Origin: Pycnopodia helianthoides
Taxonomy: Eukaryota > Echinodermata > Asteroidea > Forcipulatida > Asteriidae
Direction: 5' to 3'
Length of the DNA stretch: 64,000 nt
NCBI GenBank assembly: GCA_032158295.1
Contig: CM063244.1
Location: forward strand, 5,460,510-5,524,509
Made by a program: the position numbers and the translations under genes. Within the stretch, counting starts at the first letter, position 1; the number at the start of each line of letters is the position of its first letter. The notes under the pieces are model-generated. The model was not told the origin of the DNA. It ran no database searches and saw nothing but the letters and a program-made list of their open reading frames with translations. Shown piece after piece: positions 1 to 12,936 of this stretch.

Positions 1-950
1 CTCGTCCCCAGGGTGTGTCGAGCAGTACGAGGTTGACCGCTCTCTCACCCTGGTATTGGATCATTTGCATATCCAAAATTTTGGATACGTATGCAAATTA
101 GAATAGTCTGGCTGCTTTTCGAAATTCACATCTTCGTCATGGTCTCGTGGTCCGGTACCAGATTTAATAGCCTGTTTGTACTTGGTTGCAGGCTGGCTGT
201 TTTGACAAAGGTTAACATTTGATTTTGTCCAATCAGGGTCCAAGTAAGGAGTTTCCCTCCCAGGGTTTACTATTGTAAACATGGTTGGAAATAAAGTAAA
301 CCATGGGGACGAGGTTGAGGAGTCGGCAGTACTTGACTTAAAAGTACTGGAATTCAACACTGGAATTCACTCAACCCGGTAGCCATAGACTTGATGAAAT
401 TTTCAAAGATTTGTTGTTTTTACTGAAAACTATAAAGAGGATTGGGATCAGACTCCCTAAAAATGAATTGTTTGCTGTCAACTTTAAATGCACGTCTTGG
501 TTCCAGCGAAGGATAAGATTGTGCTGCTATGCACAGTGAGTTAATATTCAATGGAAAATCGAAGAGTTTGCTGGGGTTGACCTTTGTTTGGCTTGTGAAA
601 ACAAATACTAATAAAACGCATCTCAGAGTTAGTCAATAGTATGTATTAATCATTTCCATACTTTCGCTTCTGAACCAGCACGTTTTCTGGAAACTGATGT
701 GAGCCAATATTTAAACTATGAAAGAGAAAGTGACTGCGAGTTTTTCAATAATCGCATGAAAATTACACAAATAAATTAAACTTATCAACAAGCAGATTGA
801 TAGTGTTGGGCCTTGTAGGACAGAGGTTGTCAAGAGTGCCTTGTGGCATAGACTGATATCCTAAAACACTTGGTAAAAATCAACGAAACCCAAAACTAGT
901 TGCTCCGACCATGCTCAACAAAACGGGACTTAGCCATACAACACAGGTGA
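1..950. other. No gene seen; octamer palindrome at 63-98
   Basis: An open frame of 99 codons on the minus strand has no recognisable domain. ATTTGCAT and ATGCAAAT face each other across an inverted atccaaaa/ttttggat. Confidence 0.4.
63..98. promoter_or_regulatory. Facing octamer motifs in an imperfect palindrome
   Basis: ATTTGCAT and its complement ATGCAAAT flank atccaaaa/ttttggat with a 4-base bulge. Octamers bind POU factors in animals; a role here is speculation. Confidence 0.3.
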
Positions 951-953
951 TTA

Positions 954-954
<1 letters not shown>

Positions 955-992
<38 letters not shown>

Positions 993-1143
993 CCTTACGG
1001 ATCCGGTTTGTGGGGTACTGCTATTGTTGTTCTATTATTCCCTTTTGAAGAATTCCTTGTGGGGCCCAATTGTTCCTATTGAAATGACCTTGTGGGTCAT
1101 TGTTCCATTGTTGTCAGGACCCCACATATGCCCTTGTGTGTGT

Positions 1144-1194
<51 letters not shown>
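955..1194. repeat. Two CA/AC microsatellites
   Basis: A 35-base AC run (about 955-991) and a 50-base run (about 1145-1194). The open frames across the second are repeat artefacts. Confidence 0.95.
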
Positions 1195-1195
<1 letters not shown>

Positions 1196-1555
1196 GTGTG
1201 TAATGACCTCCAATCGTGGACCCTCCTTTGTTCAACTCTTTGTCCTGACAAACGTGGACCCCATTGTTTTCCTTTGTGATAGCAAACGTGGACCTATTGT
1301 CCCTTTTGTTGTAAATCCTCGGTTTGAATGTCACTACAAACTCACACACACAATCCTATTTTTGCATCCCTGTGGAGACACCCTTTGTTCTTTCCTTTGT
1401 CCCTGTAGTTAAGAACCTCCCATAGACTTTGTACACAAAATTCCTTGTGGAGCAACCCAGTCTTTAGAATTTCCCTATGGCTGTATGGAGACGCTTTGTT
1501 ATCCCTTTTCTGTTTTGTTCTCGGTCTCCATATAAGGTAGTGAAAATGAAATCAC
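1000..1555. repeat. Dispersed repeat, family 5
   Basis: catccctgtggagacaccc, cctttgtccctgtagttaag, ccatagactttgtacacaaaattcc and gttttgttctcggtctccat recur inverted at 24840-25060. The left part (gttgttctattattccctttt) recurs inverted near 57690. Confidence 0.75.
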
Positions 1556-4400
1556 GCACACACACAAATCAAAATACTTCACACACTTCTTGGTTGATGA
1601 TTGATATTATTTACATTTACTTATAAGACTTATTATTTACAAAACATTACTTAACAGATCTGATCCGGAGCATTCATCCAAATAGCTGAACAATCAATTC
1701 AAATAAGTTATACGATACTTAATCATAACAATTCACTCTCGAACTCTTAGTTGGGTAGCTTGGGGATGTGGTGCTCTTACGGGGTGCCAGGCCCACTGGA
1801 GTGAATAGCCCTCCCGCTCTATCTCGTCCGTTAACCTCTACTCTCAAAGGTCTCTCCCTCACGGGTAGCGGTTACTTTCCCCCAAATTTGAACCCTAGAA
1901 ATAGTCAAATATATTCATATATATACGACATCTCATAACCACTGTATGAGTACTTACAAAATAATAGACCACATCTTTATACTTAGAAACTCTATCAAGC
2001 ACAAGTCCACGACTGTTTGGTGTACACAATTATCAAGCGTTTTAACAATCGAACAAAATAAATTATCCTTTACTGATTTGTTTTTAAGGAAACTCTTCTT
2101 TAAGAACAAACATCAAAACCGATTGGCTCCGTTCTTTCCACAAATCTTTAAACTTGTTGGGCTGAACACATTCAAAATTTATTCAATAAAATTCAGACTT
2201 ACTTACGTTCGGTCGATCCTGGTTTCTTATACACTCGTCAGCTACAAAATATCAGTTGCGGTGTTACAAGTTTTGCCGTACTATAGACTCAATTGCTGAA
2301 CACTCAATTGCTCAAAACTTCTTCAGAATGTATCTGGTAAACTGGCACAGTTCTCAATAACCGGCTCTCACTTTGTCTATAAAGTCATCGAGGCTGACAT
2401 GGCGTCCTCTCCTCGGGATCCTCAAGTCTCAAGCGACAACTTAGAAAAATATTACCGCAATCTAAAATGTTCAGCCCGCGAAAAGGTGTACCCCGTGACT
2501 TCCCATCTGTTGTTTATTAAAAGGGTGCAGCCTGAAAACAAAGAACTATTGAGCCACTGTATACCAGCCAATCACAGAGTGGATAAGATCAACTTCACAT
2601 AGCTTAAATTCTTTCAACTCAACCCTTACACGAACTTTACGGGCTCCTTGGCCACCATAATACAAATTCTTGTTTCGTCTGAAAAGTACACATAACTTTA
2701 TGCATATAGTGATTTCTCTAATTCAATCACTTCGTGACAGGTATGTCCACCCGCACATGATTGTGAATCCCGTAAATAAAGGACTTCTCTTTGTTCTCAC
2801 ATTGTTTGGACTAAGTCTTTCTTAGCGACGTCCCCATTGGTTTTGTACGAAAGCTAGGCGAAGACGTCCTCGCTCTGTCAAAACACCCGGATCTCTTTTG
2901 TTAAAGTCCTCGGTTTCAACGGGTAGACACGCTAACACGCTCACACACGTCGTGAGAAAGACTCCGCTGGGGTCAAAATGTGATGCCATACATTGTTTGC
3001 AAATTACAGACAATGTGCGGCTTTTTTCATTCTCAGCGTTCACTCCTGACTGGAACGCCCCCCCCCCCCCGGACTTTAGCAGAATTCAGTTGTCTTCCCG
3101 GATATTAAATTAACTAAGAATCTGTACATCATAATTATAACGTATTCTCAAATCTCGGATTGAGATAGGAACATGTTTGTATCATTTTTTCCCTAGTTTA
3201 GAGTGCTGTTAATTTTCAAGTACAAAGGGGAAGTGCTTTAGGCCTAGTAAATCGTTTTTGCGGGAGCAAGTCTCACAATATTTTGAGTGTTCATTAGTTT
3301 CGGTGTTTGCTATACACATCAGTGTCGGACTCAGTGTCCGAGACAGAGGGGGAACTGCGAGGGGGGGGGGGGAGAGGGGCGAAGACCTTCGAGGACAAAT
3401 CTATTTCATTTGTATAGCACAAAGCTTATTCAGTAAAACCCACAGAAAAACCACAACTGCGGTTATTTTGTGGTTGTGACAAATTGTTTGTGGGTGTTTA
3501 TCATTCTGTGGTTGTGGTTAAAAGGTGGTTTGCTTGTCGATCATCTAAAAGTTTTGAGAACTGCATATAACTCTTGAAATCGTGAATATTTTCAAATGGC
3601 CAAAGATTTTCTTGTGTCAGAGAGGGACCAATACAGAAACACATCTGCATAGAAACCGCGAGAGAAGGGTCGGAGGTCGGGAGACTACACGGCAACGAGT
3701 GCTAGAGTGGCACTTTTCTTTAGTCCTATGGCAGTGAAGTCCTGCGTAGGGACTCTTTAAGATGACAGTAATCCCGCTTTATCAGCAATCCTTAACTCGG
3801 CTAGAAAAAGGCTCGGGCCAACCATGGAGGAACAATTTTCTTCCTCCATGGGCCAACTAGTCTGGAAAAAAATATAGGGCTTTGTGGTACCCCCCCCCCT
3901 TATTGTGTGATTGGAATCTCAGGAATTCTTTGGAGGATTTTAAGGGGTGACTTATGTGCGGTACTACAAGAGGAAAATACATGCAGCGTGTTAAAGTATG
4001 GAAACATGGGTGGGGTACCCTCTGTCCCCATATTGGGAAAGGTATAGTATAAAAATAACAATCATTGCAGCCGCGCAAAAATTTCTGCCGAGGGAAAATA
4101 CGGTATGGTATGATGTTGTGTCTGGAGACCTTAATCTGGAATGCAAATATTATGCTTAGCTGTTTTTGCGATTGATAAGTTCTGTCGAATCAGCCATTTA
4201 TTGAAGTAGGTTCTCCCCATCGAAACCTAATGTAACTGTTTTTCGATACCAGCATGCTTTTAAACCAACACTTCAAGAAATATTTATGTAAAATCCTGTT
4301 TTTGTATTTGTTTATCTATCTATTTTTTTTTATCTTTGGTTAGGGTAACCCGTCCGTCTCCCACTGGGCCCTGAGATTGACAAAAAACAGAAGGATAAAT
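1556..4400. other. No gene seen; AT-rich with homopolymer runs
   Basis: A 117-codon plus ORF at 1946-2299 and a 67-codon one at 2399-2602 show no domain or splice context. Poly-C (3059-3070), poly-G (3360-3372) and a C run near 3890 are present. Confidence 0.5.
2760..2960. repeat. Dispersed repeat related to 55195-55345
   Basis: cacttctctttgttctc-cattgtt, ccggat-t-ttttgttaaagt and ctcggttttc words occur in the same order in both copies. Confidence 0.6.
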
Positions 4401-4401
4401 G

Positions 4402-4830
4402 GCGTGTCGTGGCCGAGCGGATAAGCTCACCGGACTCAAGCTCTTTTGTTCAGCAGAGTGTGGGTTCGAGTCCCAGTCGTGACACTTGTGTCCTCTAAGC
4501 GAAGCACTTAACCATTATGCTGCGTCCTTCGGATGGGACGTAAAGCCTTAGGCCCCGTGTGTTGTGGAATGCACGTAAAAGAACCCAGTGCACTTAACAT
4601 CGAAAAGAGAAGGGGTTCGCCCCGGTGTTCCTGGTTTGGTTGGCCGCATATTGCGCCACAGCACCTCGTAACCCATTACATGGTGCTACGACGGTAAAGG
4701 AAAAGATCTAATACTTCAAAACGTAGCTCTAAAAATACCTATCAGGAAAATACTGAATGTTGAAGCGCATTGAGCGTCACTAAGTGACGGATATGAGCGC
4801 TAAGCCACTATCATTACTAATAAAGTAACA
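4402..4830 (+). mobile_element. tRNA-derived SINE (Leu/Ser-like head), plus strand
   Basis: The head, tgtcgtggccgagcggataa through ggttcgagtcccagtcgtgaca, folds like a type II tRNA with A and B boxes and a long variable arm. The body (ccttcggatgggac, acgtaaaagaaccc, ggtgttcctgg) is shared with the copy at 58.7 kb. Confidence 0.85.
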
Positions 4831-4877
4831 CGGAGAATAAATGCGTCAATTAAAAGGAGCAAATAGACAATATATAT

Positions 4878-5260
4878 TCGGTTTGCGGTAACACCATGTG
4901 TAAAAAATATCTACTTGCTGTGTAGATTTGTTCTTTAGAGAACTTGTCTTGCTATTTATTCTACTACCGCGGAGTAGGTTTTTTCGGAATTCGGGAGACT
5001 TCTCAGTTCTGAAAAGAACTGTCCTGCTTATTAACTACTTACTACCTGGGCGGGAGGTAGGAAATCGGCCTGGACTACTACTTTAGCTTTGTGGATCGGG
5101 GGGACTTCTCGTAATTAACTGCACTGCCGCGGAGTGAGTTCTTTTGGTCTCAACGTTTCGACTAGATTGCTCTAATCATCGTCAGGAGACTGAAGAGTGT
5201 AAGACATGCTGGACTATTTATAAGGATTCAGAGGTTTCAGTGTAGAGTCATTCACTGCTC
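4878..5260 (-). mobile_element. Penelope-like (PLE) repeat fragment with a hammerhead-like end
   Basis: The left part (ggtttgcggtaacaccatgtg, cctactaccgcggagtagg-like blocks, ggaggtaggaaatcggcc) recurs in degraded form at 42806-42990 and 61140-61340. The right part carries the hammerhead-like core at 5147-5190, followed by tataaatagtccagcatg on the minus strand. Hammerhead motifs in the terminal repeats of Penelope-like elements are established; assignment here is inference. Confidence 0.5.
5147..5190 (-). ncRNA. Hammerhead-ribozyme-like motif
   Basis: Minus strand, in order: GTCTC (stem I), core CTGACGA, one extra T, GATTAGA-GCAA-TCTAGTC (7-bp stem II with a GCAA loop and one G-T pair), GAAA, then CGTT and GAGAC, which closes stem I perfectly. 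Stem III is the minimal palindrome ACGT, as in hammerheads that act as dimers; cleavage would follow GTT. The extra T beside stem II is not canonical, so activity is uncertain. Confidence 0.55.
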
Positions 5261-5709
5261 TGATTGGTTCTTCTGAAAAGAGAACTGTGATAGACAATGA
5301 CAATAAAACAGTCAAAATCGTAAAGTGAATAATAAAACAAATTTAAACTATATATATATATATTTATATATACAAGTATTGGCCTACACAGGCCTACACG
5401 TATATTTACATTGAAAAAAATATATAGGCCTGTATAATAAAACAAATAATGCAAAGGGAAACAAATGAACAGAAACCAAACCCGATCCGTTTACCCGATA
5501 GTTTTCCCTACTTCAAAATACAGTAAATAATAGACCATCAGGATATGGGGAATACATACAAGTGTTTAAACAGCTGCCTATTAGTGGTTTTGATGATAAT
5601 CTTGACCGTGCATGTATTGTACAGGTACAGTACAATAACAGGCCTACCATCCACCGAACTTAAAAGGGTATCACCGGCTAATTTAAGGGCCTCCGTATTT
5701 CGAGGTCTT

Positions 5710-6080
5710 AAAGGCAGGGTATACTTTTGGTAATTGTTTTAAAGACCAGTATCCTCACGTGTTGTATCCCAACATATGCATAAAATAACAAACCTGTGAA
5801 AATTGGGGCTCAATTAGACATCAAACTTGCAAGAAAACAATGAAAGAAAGACAATGACTTGTTGCACAGCATTGGGTGCTTTCAGATGCCTGAAAAAGGC
5901 TTCATGCCTGAAGCCTTTCTCAGATTCAAATTGTGTGTTGAAAAATTACCTTTCCCTTAAATTAACATTACTTCAAAGGGGGTCGTTTCTAACAATGTTT
6001 TATAATATAAACAGCTCTAGATTGATTTGTTTCATTTTGATTTTGATTTGATAGGATTTATTTGACAAACTACAAAAGAA
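5710..6080. mobile_element. MITE, family 2 related
   Basis: It starts aaaggcagggtatacttttggtaatt and shares a ttgcaagaaaa-aatgaaagaa block with the copies at 36.7, 39.5 and 57.2 kb. An inner hairpin (aaaaggcttcatgcctgaagccttt) is clear. Confidence 0.6.
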
Positions 6081-7270
6081 AAGAAAACTTCAAAAAAGAG
6101 TTGCCGCCAAAATAAGTTCTATACAGCCGTTTGTTGAGCCTCTTTACCCCAGGTTGCAAAACCGCATGTTACTCATAAAGCACAATTTACGACACTTTGA
6201 AACGTTGTAAAAGGGTGCATGGTTTACAGTCCTGGTAATTTTGAATGACACATCAGTATTATTTTGTTCACTTAAATGATTACCCAGGTCCTGAGGAATG
6301 GTGAACGGGGTTGGGGAATACTGCATATGCAACTGAATTGCTTGTCGAAAAAGAGGAAAGTGCCAGGCACAACAAGACATTTTTTTGTTTTCAAAAACCC
6401 AACACGAGGAAATCTTAGACCTTTTTTCTAAGGCTGACATTGCAGTTATCTATCTACATCGGCCACGCAAAACTCCCGCAGATTGGCTATTCACACGCTC
6501 CAACCATGGAGAAAGGAAACAATCCGGTGCACAGGATTCCCAAGTCTTTTATTGAAGGTTAATGTCGGGGTTAATCCACAAGAGGGCGCTACTTCAGGCA
6601 ATACTGTATTGGCTATAGTATCAGAATGTATGAAATCACAGATTTGGAACAAATTCTAGCATAAGCTGTCCTCCCTCTTACTGCATGACAAAGCCCCGAG
6701 TGTACGTTTTAAAAATTCTCATTGTTGCCGACAATTGTCTTTTACACTGGTATGAGCTGTCCCATCTTTTTGTAGCGTTTTTAATTTAAACTGAAGTCCG
6801 GAGGCAATAAAAAGGCTCGACACCTTGTTTGGGTAAGCTCAGAGGCTCAAAATTCACTCTGCAGACTGCTTTTTATTTCACCATTCTAAGAAACCCTGTT
6901 ACAAAAATAGATCGATAAATCTGATAAATTCTCATGTCAAATAACAACCAATTTTTACAGAACTGAAAGATAGGTATAATCATGGAGGTAGGAATAGATC
7001 TACCTCCATGGTATAATCCACCTGGGTATACATTAGACAATTGTGCATAAAATCTAGTTAGGCCAACATCTGCCCAGTGCATGTACATTTTATACCAGTA
7101 TATAGACCATTGCTCCCCAAAATTTAGCCAAATTAATCCTACTTATCAACCGATACTTCTTCTCTTTTTCTTGTTTAACACAATGGCTTCATGAGTGAGT
7201 TTCCTCAACCACTTCCACCGCCCAAAAGTTGGATTCATCCTCCCATTGTTCACCAAACTTGTAAACTTTA
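6081..7270. other. No gene seen
   Basis: Unique-looking DNA with small palindromes, such as catggaggtag facing ctacctccatg near 6982-7012. A similar catggaggtag/ctacctccatg pair occurs near 8044-8078. Confidence 0.5.
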
Positions 7271-7650
7271 AAGGAACATTACAGAATTGGTTTTTGCTAA
7301 CAAAACAGTAGCTGGCAGAGTAAGCACTTTATGTAATCCACAGTATACATAAACTGACAAACCTGTAGAAGTTTGAGATCGATCGGCCATCTGGGTCACG
7401 AGAAAATAGTGAAAAACCGATTACACATTAATTTGCATGCAATCATACAGATTCAACAAATGAATAAAACGCTCACTGAGCGATAAACTCCAATCGGAAA
7501 ATTAGTTTATTCATTTCTCATCAAATATGGCATTTCAGACAGAAATATTTCAAGGGATGTTTTCTACTATCATCATCATTAGACTGTGTAAGTTTTATGT
7601 AAATCTGTGATCAAAATTTTTTTTTTCTTACCAATTATGTAATGTTCCTT
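7271..7650. mobile_element. Mariner-type MITE, family 1 (AAGGAACATTACAGAATTGG ends)
   Basis: Inverted repeats of about 20 bases flanked by TA. The interior carries gatcgatcggccatctgggt and aaacgctcactgagcgataa. The right end has one mismatch (attatg for attctg). Confidence 0.88.
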
Positions 7651-7651
7651 T

Positions 7652-8976
7652 AAGGTGACCCAACAACTTGACCTTTTCTATTGCAACGTCGCAGCCCAAT
7701 TTTTTGCCGCCCAAAGTTGGAAAACTATGGGAAGCCCATCAATGCAAAGCAAAAATAGATAGCCACAGTTTGTATGAATGTTTACACAAATATTCAAAAA
7801 TAGTGTTTAGTTTATTAGAAACAGAGCAAATCATTGGGTGCATTCTTTTTAATTGAAAATTTGCAGAAATTATGAATTTAGTCACAACACCTGTTGACAT
7901 GACAGAATGTTTTGCTAACATTCGGCTGTCCATGCCAACCAGCGAGGTTTGTTTATCAAAAAATAGAAATGCCTATAGACCGTTGAAGCATAAAAGCGCC
8001 CACTATTGGTTAACAAAACCATTCAACTAAACTCATTATCAACATGGAGATAGACAAATTTATTTCTACCTCCATGGTATCAGTGCATTGAAATTACCAG
8101 GTGTGTATCAAAAATTTGATTCACCACATTTTATTTATGTCAAGTAATCAGATAAATATTGAGGAATATAAACATCAGTAATACATTGTTGCTTAATATG
8201 TATTATATTATCTATGTACACAGTTTTAACCAATAATAAGGCCCAAAGGTAGATTTTACGAAACATCTTTGGTCTTAAAAATTTACCATTGAAAAACAGC
8301 AACAAAAAATACATGACTAGGAAATTTTACCCGTTGACAAAACCCCTTCACCTCAAAAATCATTATACATGTAATTAAACAAAATTTAAATGTAATTTTA
8401 CAAAAACTACTACTCAGATCAGAGGCGTAAGTAAACATTTCCATTGGCAGGGGCAAGAGGGGGGCAAAGAAATAGTTTTGGGGTGCTTTTAATGTATTGA
8501 ACCATCACTTGTGCCCTTTTTTTGATCTCATGGGGCTGGCATTTATAGATCGCTCTTACACTGGGTACCATAGCGCTTAACAGGAAACTATACAAAAGTG
8601 AATAAGTAAAGGCACTAATAATAGGAAAGACAGTTGGTCCTCAGCAATCAACCATTCAACAGGAAAGTTTTTACAGGATTCTTGAACAATTCTAGTGACT
8701 CTGCGGAATGAATTTGATGAGGTTTTGTTTTAGTGGGGGGGGGGGGGCTAATATTACTGGTTACGCCACTGCATTTTTAGTTGACAGGCATCTCAAAGTG
8801 CTTATTAGTTGACTAACCATTAGTTGGGTAATTGAAAAGAAAAAAATAAATAAATAAACAACAGACTTATTAAAAACAAAAACTAACAATAATTTGTATG
8901 TAACAAATGATAACCAAAAATGCCATCTGAGGTAGTCATGAAGTTAGACCCTGTGCAAGCCTATTTCGTCGTGTCG
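7652..8976. other. No gene seen
   Basis: AT-rich, with a poly-G run near 8738 and AAATAAATAAATA near 8845. Nothing coding is supported. Confidence 0.5.
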
Positions 8977-9175
8977 GTGCAACAAGGTAATATCTCAAAG
9001 AAGTGTTTACGCTAAGCGCAAGTTTTAGAGTGTCAAAAGGTTGTATCTCACTTAAAACAACTTGGATGTACCGGGTGCACACAACGTCAATGGACGCCAA
9101 GATACAGTTTTTCTTGCATGGTGCGATTATGCGCAATGACTTTCTAGTAGAATCGAGTTGACAACCCTGTTGCAC
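8977..9175. mobile_element. MITE, family 4 (GTGCAACAAGG ends)
   Basis: It starts gtgcaacaaggtaatatctca and ends ccctgttgcac. The same short end recurs several times at 17.8-18.3 kb. Confidence 0.55.
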
Positions 9176-9843
9176 TAAAACACTGGTTTGATCACAATCA
9201 CTTAGGCCAAAGTTCACTGTGAAAAGCCTCCAGTTGTTGAATGTGGAAAAATGATGCCTGAACAATTTCAAATAGGCACTTCCAAATCTACACAACCATG
9301 TTCATCCGCAGAGGCCATTTTCCAACACACAAGTCAATGAACATCAGAATGAGGCTCACATCCAAAATAGACTGGCACCACTTATGTAAGGATCCAACTT
9401 TAAGGGCACTTACAATTATGTCCACGGAGAACTAGTCTTGATCAAGGCAGTCTTGCGCGCTATCCATTTTGCCCCGGTAGTTGTCCATGCACGGAGTCCA
9501 TAAGGACGATACTCACCCGCACACGCACACAGTCTACGCACGGGGTCCGTCATGTCATGTACACACTTAATTTACACGTATGTACATGTATAATTACGTG
9601 TGTAAAGTAAGATTGTATGGATGCACGCACTGTGAGTGTGGGGGTGTGCTTGAGTTGGGGGCATATGACAGCTAACTATTAAGGCGGGGCAAAATGCGAC
9701 TAAACCATTTCGCCCAGCCAGCGCGCCCTGATCAAGGCTAGTGGGGAACAAGATAAGGCTAGGCAAAGAGCAAAAGATACCAGATCACAGGAGTTCCTAT
9801 GGCAGCTGAAAGAACTTTAAGTTGAGGCTTACGTCTTGTGTGC
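9176..9843 (-). other. Probable MFSD5 3' UTR or flank
   Basis: Directly downstream of the proposed MFSD5 stop. No clear AATAAA was seen on the minus strand here, so the transcript end is unknown. Confidence 0.35.
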
Positions 9844-9967
9844 TTATTGTTTCTCGTCAATAAAATGTAACCCGTTACTTGGGAGTTGTTGTTGTTTGGA
9901 GTTGGAGTTGTTCTGGTTACCGGACTCTGCTTTCTCAATTTCATTGACGGGTGTGGTCAGCGTAAGA
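9844..9967 (-). CDS. MFSD5: MFSD5 coding exon 11 (C-terminal tail and stop)
   Basis: A pyrimidine-rich acceptor (tttcctgtatgacag) is followed by a frame that completes the split Arg codon of exon 10 and runs 41 codons to TAA. The product is polar ([19 protein letters not shown]), as expected for a cytosolic tail, and has no known domain. The phase fit and splice signals support it, but the tail is not conserved enough to prove it. No convincing poly(A) signal was seen in the first few hundred bases downstream. Confidence 0.7.
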
Positions 9968-12936
9968 CTGTCATACAGGAAAGACAAGACAAGAAAGATG
10001 AGGTCTCCGAATAATACACTTTTGCATCGTAGTTTCCTTACATTATGAGCATCAGGTATTAATGTTACTGACATGGTGAACCTATAAAGCTATATGCAAC
10101 ATGATGGTAAATGCATCTACACAAAAAAAACAGTCAACCCTCCTACTGTATGACCATTCAATATCATCCACTACGGTTTTGACTGAAACTATGCAGGCCT
10201 GCAACATGATATCATCCACTATAGTTTGAAAGAAACTATGCCAGCCTGCAAAATGATATCATGTGGTGAATGCATCTACACAGTAAACAGTAAATCCTCC
10301 TACTGTCTGACCATTTAATATCGTCCAATATGGTTTTAAATGAAACTATGCCAGCCTGCAAAATGATATCATGTGGTGAATGCATCTACACAGTAAACAG
10401 TCAACCCTCCTACTGTCTGACCATTTAATATCGTCCACTATGGTTTTAAATGAAACTATGCCAGCCTGCAAAATGATATCATGTGGTGAATGCATCTACA
10501 CAGTAAACAGTCAACCCTCCTACTGTCTGACCATTTAATATCGTCCAATATGGTTTTAAATGAAACTATACCAGCCTGCAAAATGATATCATGTGGTATG
10601 TGGTGAATGCATCTACACAGTAAACAGTCAACCCTCCTACTGTCTGACCATTTGATATCGTCCACTATGGTTTTAAATGATAGATGAAGCTAATCCAGCC
10701 TGCAATCATTCGGTGACTGCTACCAATACAGTGCACACATGTAAACAGTTATCTCTGTGCCCAGTTGTGCCAACAACCCTTGTAGTTCAATGGTTTCAAA
10801 TGTAAGGTTAACTCGCCGGAAAAATTGTATTAAAAGTAGGAAGGTCTTTAATTTGAGAAACCTGTTACATCTACTCGAATCTGGTACAGTGATGCTATGC
10901 TATTGTAAGGGTGCTAGCATGGTGTGCACCATGTTTTGGGATGCCTCTGCAACAGACACTAGATTTGTTTTAGTTGTTATCGTTTTGGTTTATGTTTGTG
11001 TAGTTTTAACAGAACCAGCACTTAGCTACTATGATAAAGATGATGCTAGGACCTGTTTCATCTTGTTAATCCCTGGAGTTTTGTAATATTTATGCTTCTC
11101 GATGAACTGTGACGGTGAGTTTTCAGGAAACATAGATAGAGACATTAGGTTACCGTTCATCAGTGACAACAGCGGCACAATATCGTTTAGTCAGCCACCC
11201 ATTTTTTTTAAAACCATGCATTGTGTGTTCAATGCATTCAGTGGTCTTTCTCGGAGCTATGAGAATTTTTGAATGGAAGTATTAGAGAACAAAATCAAAA
11301 TCTGGACGAAAACAAAGGTGGTTTTGGCAACGAACGAGTAGTTTCATCACGCATTTCTGATCACATTCATGCTTTCAACCTGTCCGACGTGTTCCAGTCA
11401 GCATACAAACCTTTCCATGGGACAGAAGCTGCACTAGTCCGTGTGAGCAACGATATTCTTTCTGCAATGGACAAGGGTAACCTAACAGCACTAGTCCTGC
11501 TAGACTTGAGTGCTGCCTTTGACACGGTTGATCACAACATCCTTCTCTCTCGGCTCCAGAATCACCTTGGCATAGAGGATACAGCCCTAGCATGGTGCAA
11601 ATCGTATCTCTACAATAGATAGGTTGCAGTGTGACGTAAATCGGCCATCTTTATGGGCAGTTTAGAACAAACAGTCGTGTGTTTCGTGTGAGAACGGCGT
11701 GCAACACGCGCGCATTTCACGAAACTCAGTGATTGGTCAGTGAACAACGCGGCTGCGTTAGTAAGTTGAGCGTTCGACGCACCTGCAAGCCAAAATGCAA
11801 TTTGCCCGTAAAGATGGCGTCTACTGGGAACTATCTATAGAACTCAGCATGTATGTATTGGCACCGCAATATCAGACCCTGTTGTTTTGAACTACTCTGT
11901 GCCACAGGGGTCGGTACTGGGCCCGCAGTGGTTTACGCTGTACACTTTACCGATTCGCGACATCATCCTGAAATTTAATCTGAATTACCATGTGTACGCA
12001 GACGACACTCAGCTATACATCACGTTAAAATCTTCTCAATGCATCTATTGCAAAACTTGAAAAATGCATCCAAGAGATTCGACGTTAGACACAACAAAAC
12101 TTCCTGAAGTTAAATTATGATAAGACAGAGTTCCTTCTATTTGCGTCACGTCAACAGTTAACAAAGGTTTCAGTGCCATACATTTCCATCGGTGATGCTC
12201 GGATAGCTCCCTCGCTGCAAGCTCGGAACTTAGGGGTTATTTTTGATTCATCGATGACACTTCAACCACATATCAACAACATCGTTCGTCTGTCATCATA
12301 TCACATCAGGAATATTGGTAAGATTCGCAAGTACTTGGACAAGAGTGCCACTGAAAAGGTTATTCATGCATTTGTTACTTCTCGTCTTGACAACGGCAAC
12401 GCTCTTCTCTACAGTCTTCCTAACAACCAGATTTCCCGTCTTCAACGCCTTCAAAACACTGCAGCCCGCATTGTGACACTGTCTAGAAAATCCTGTTCTA
12501 TCACCCCCATTCTGAAACAACTACACTGACTCCCTATCTCTCAACAAATCATCTTCAAGCTGATGCTCATTGTCCACAAAGCACTTAATGGCAAGGCTCC
12601 CCACTATACTTCTGAACTACTTCAAGTTTACACCCCATCAAGGAATCTTCGATCAAGTTCAATGCTTCTCCTCATTGAACCCAAGTCTCGACACTCATGG
12701 GGTGACAGGTCTTTTTCTTCAGCTGCGCCACGCATCTGGAACTCTTTACCACTTAATCTTAGATCTTGTCTTTGTACCACAAAATTCAAATCTCTCCTCA
12801 AAACTTATCTAATGTCACAGGTTTTTAAGGATTAATTTTGTTGTGTCTATTTTTCTAAATTTTTGTTTTTGGTTTTGTTTTTGGTTTTACTGCGCCTTGA
12901 ACACCCAGCAGGGTGGATATGTGCGCATTACAAGTC

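Noticed and set aside
1..360. 99-codon minus ORF at the left edge
   Set aside because: No domain, no splice signals, and a palindrome inside; could be part of an element cut by the edge.
1035..1412. ORFs over the CA microsatellite
   Set aside because: Low-complexity Thr-His or Val-Cys repeats only.
4402..4490. tRNA-Leu or tRNA-Ser gene
   Set aside because: The tRNA-like part continues into a SINE body shared with another copy that has target duplications.
10456..10665. Minus ORF with a repeated [20 protein letters not shown] segment
   Set aside because: It follows the 112-base tandem repeat; no domain, and both ends are inside repeat units.
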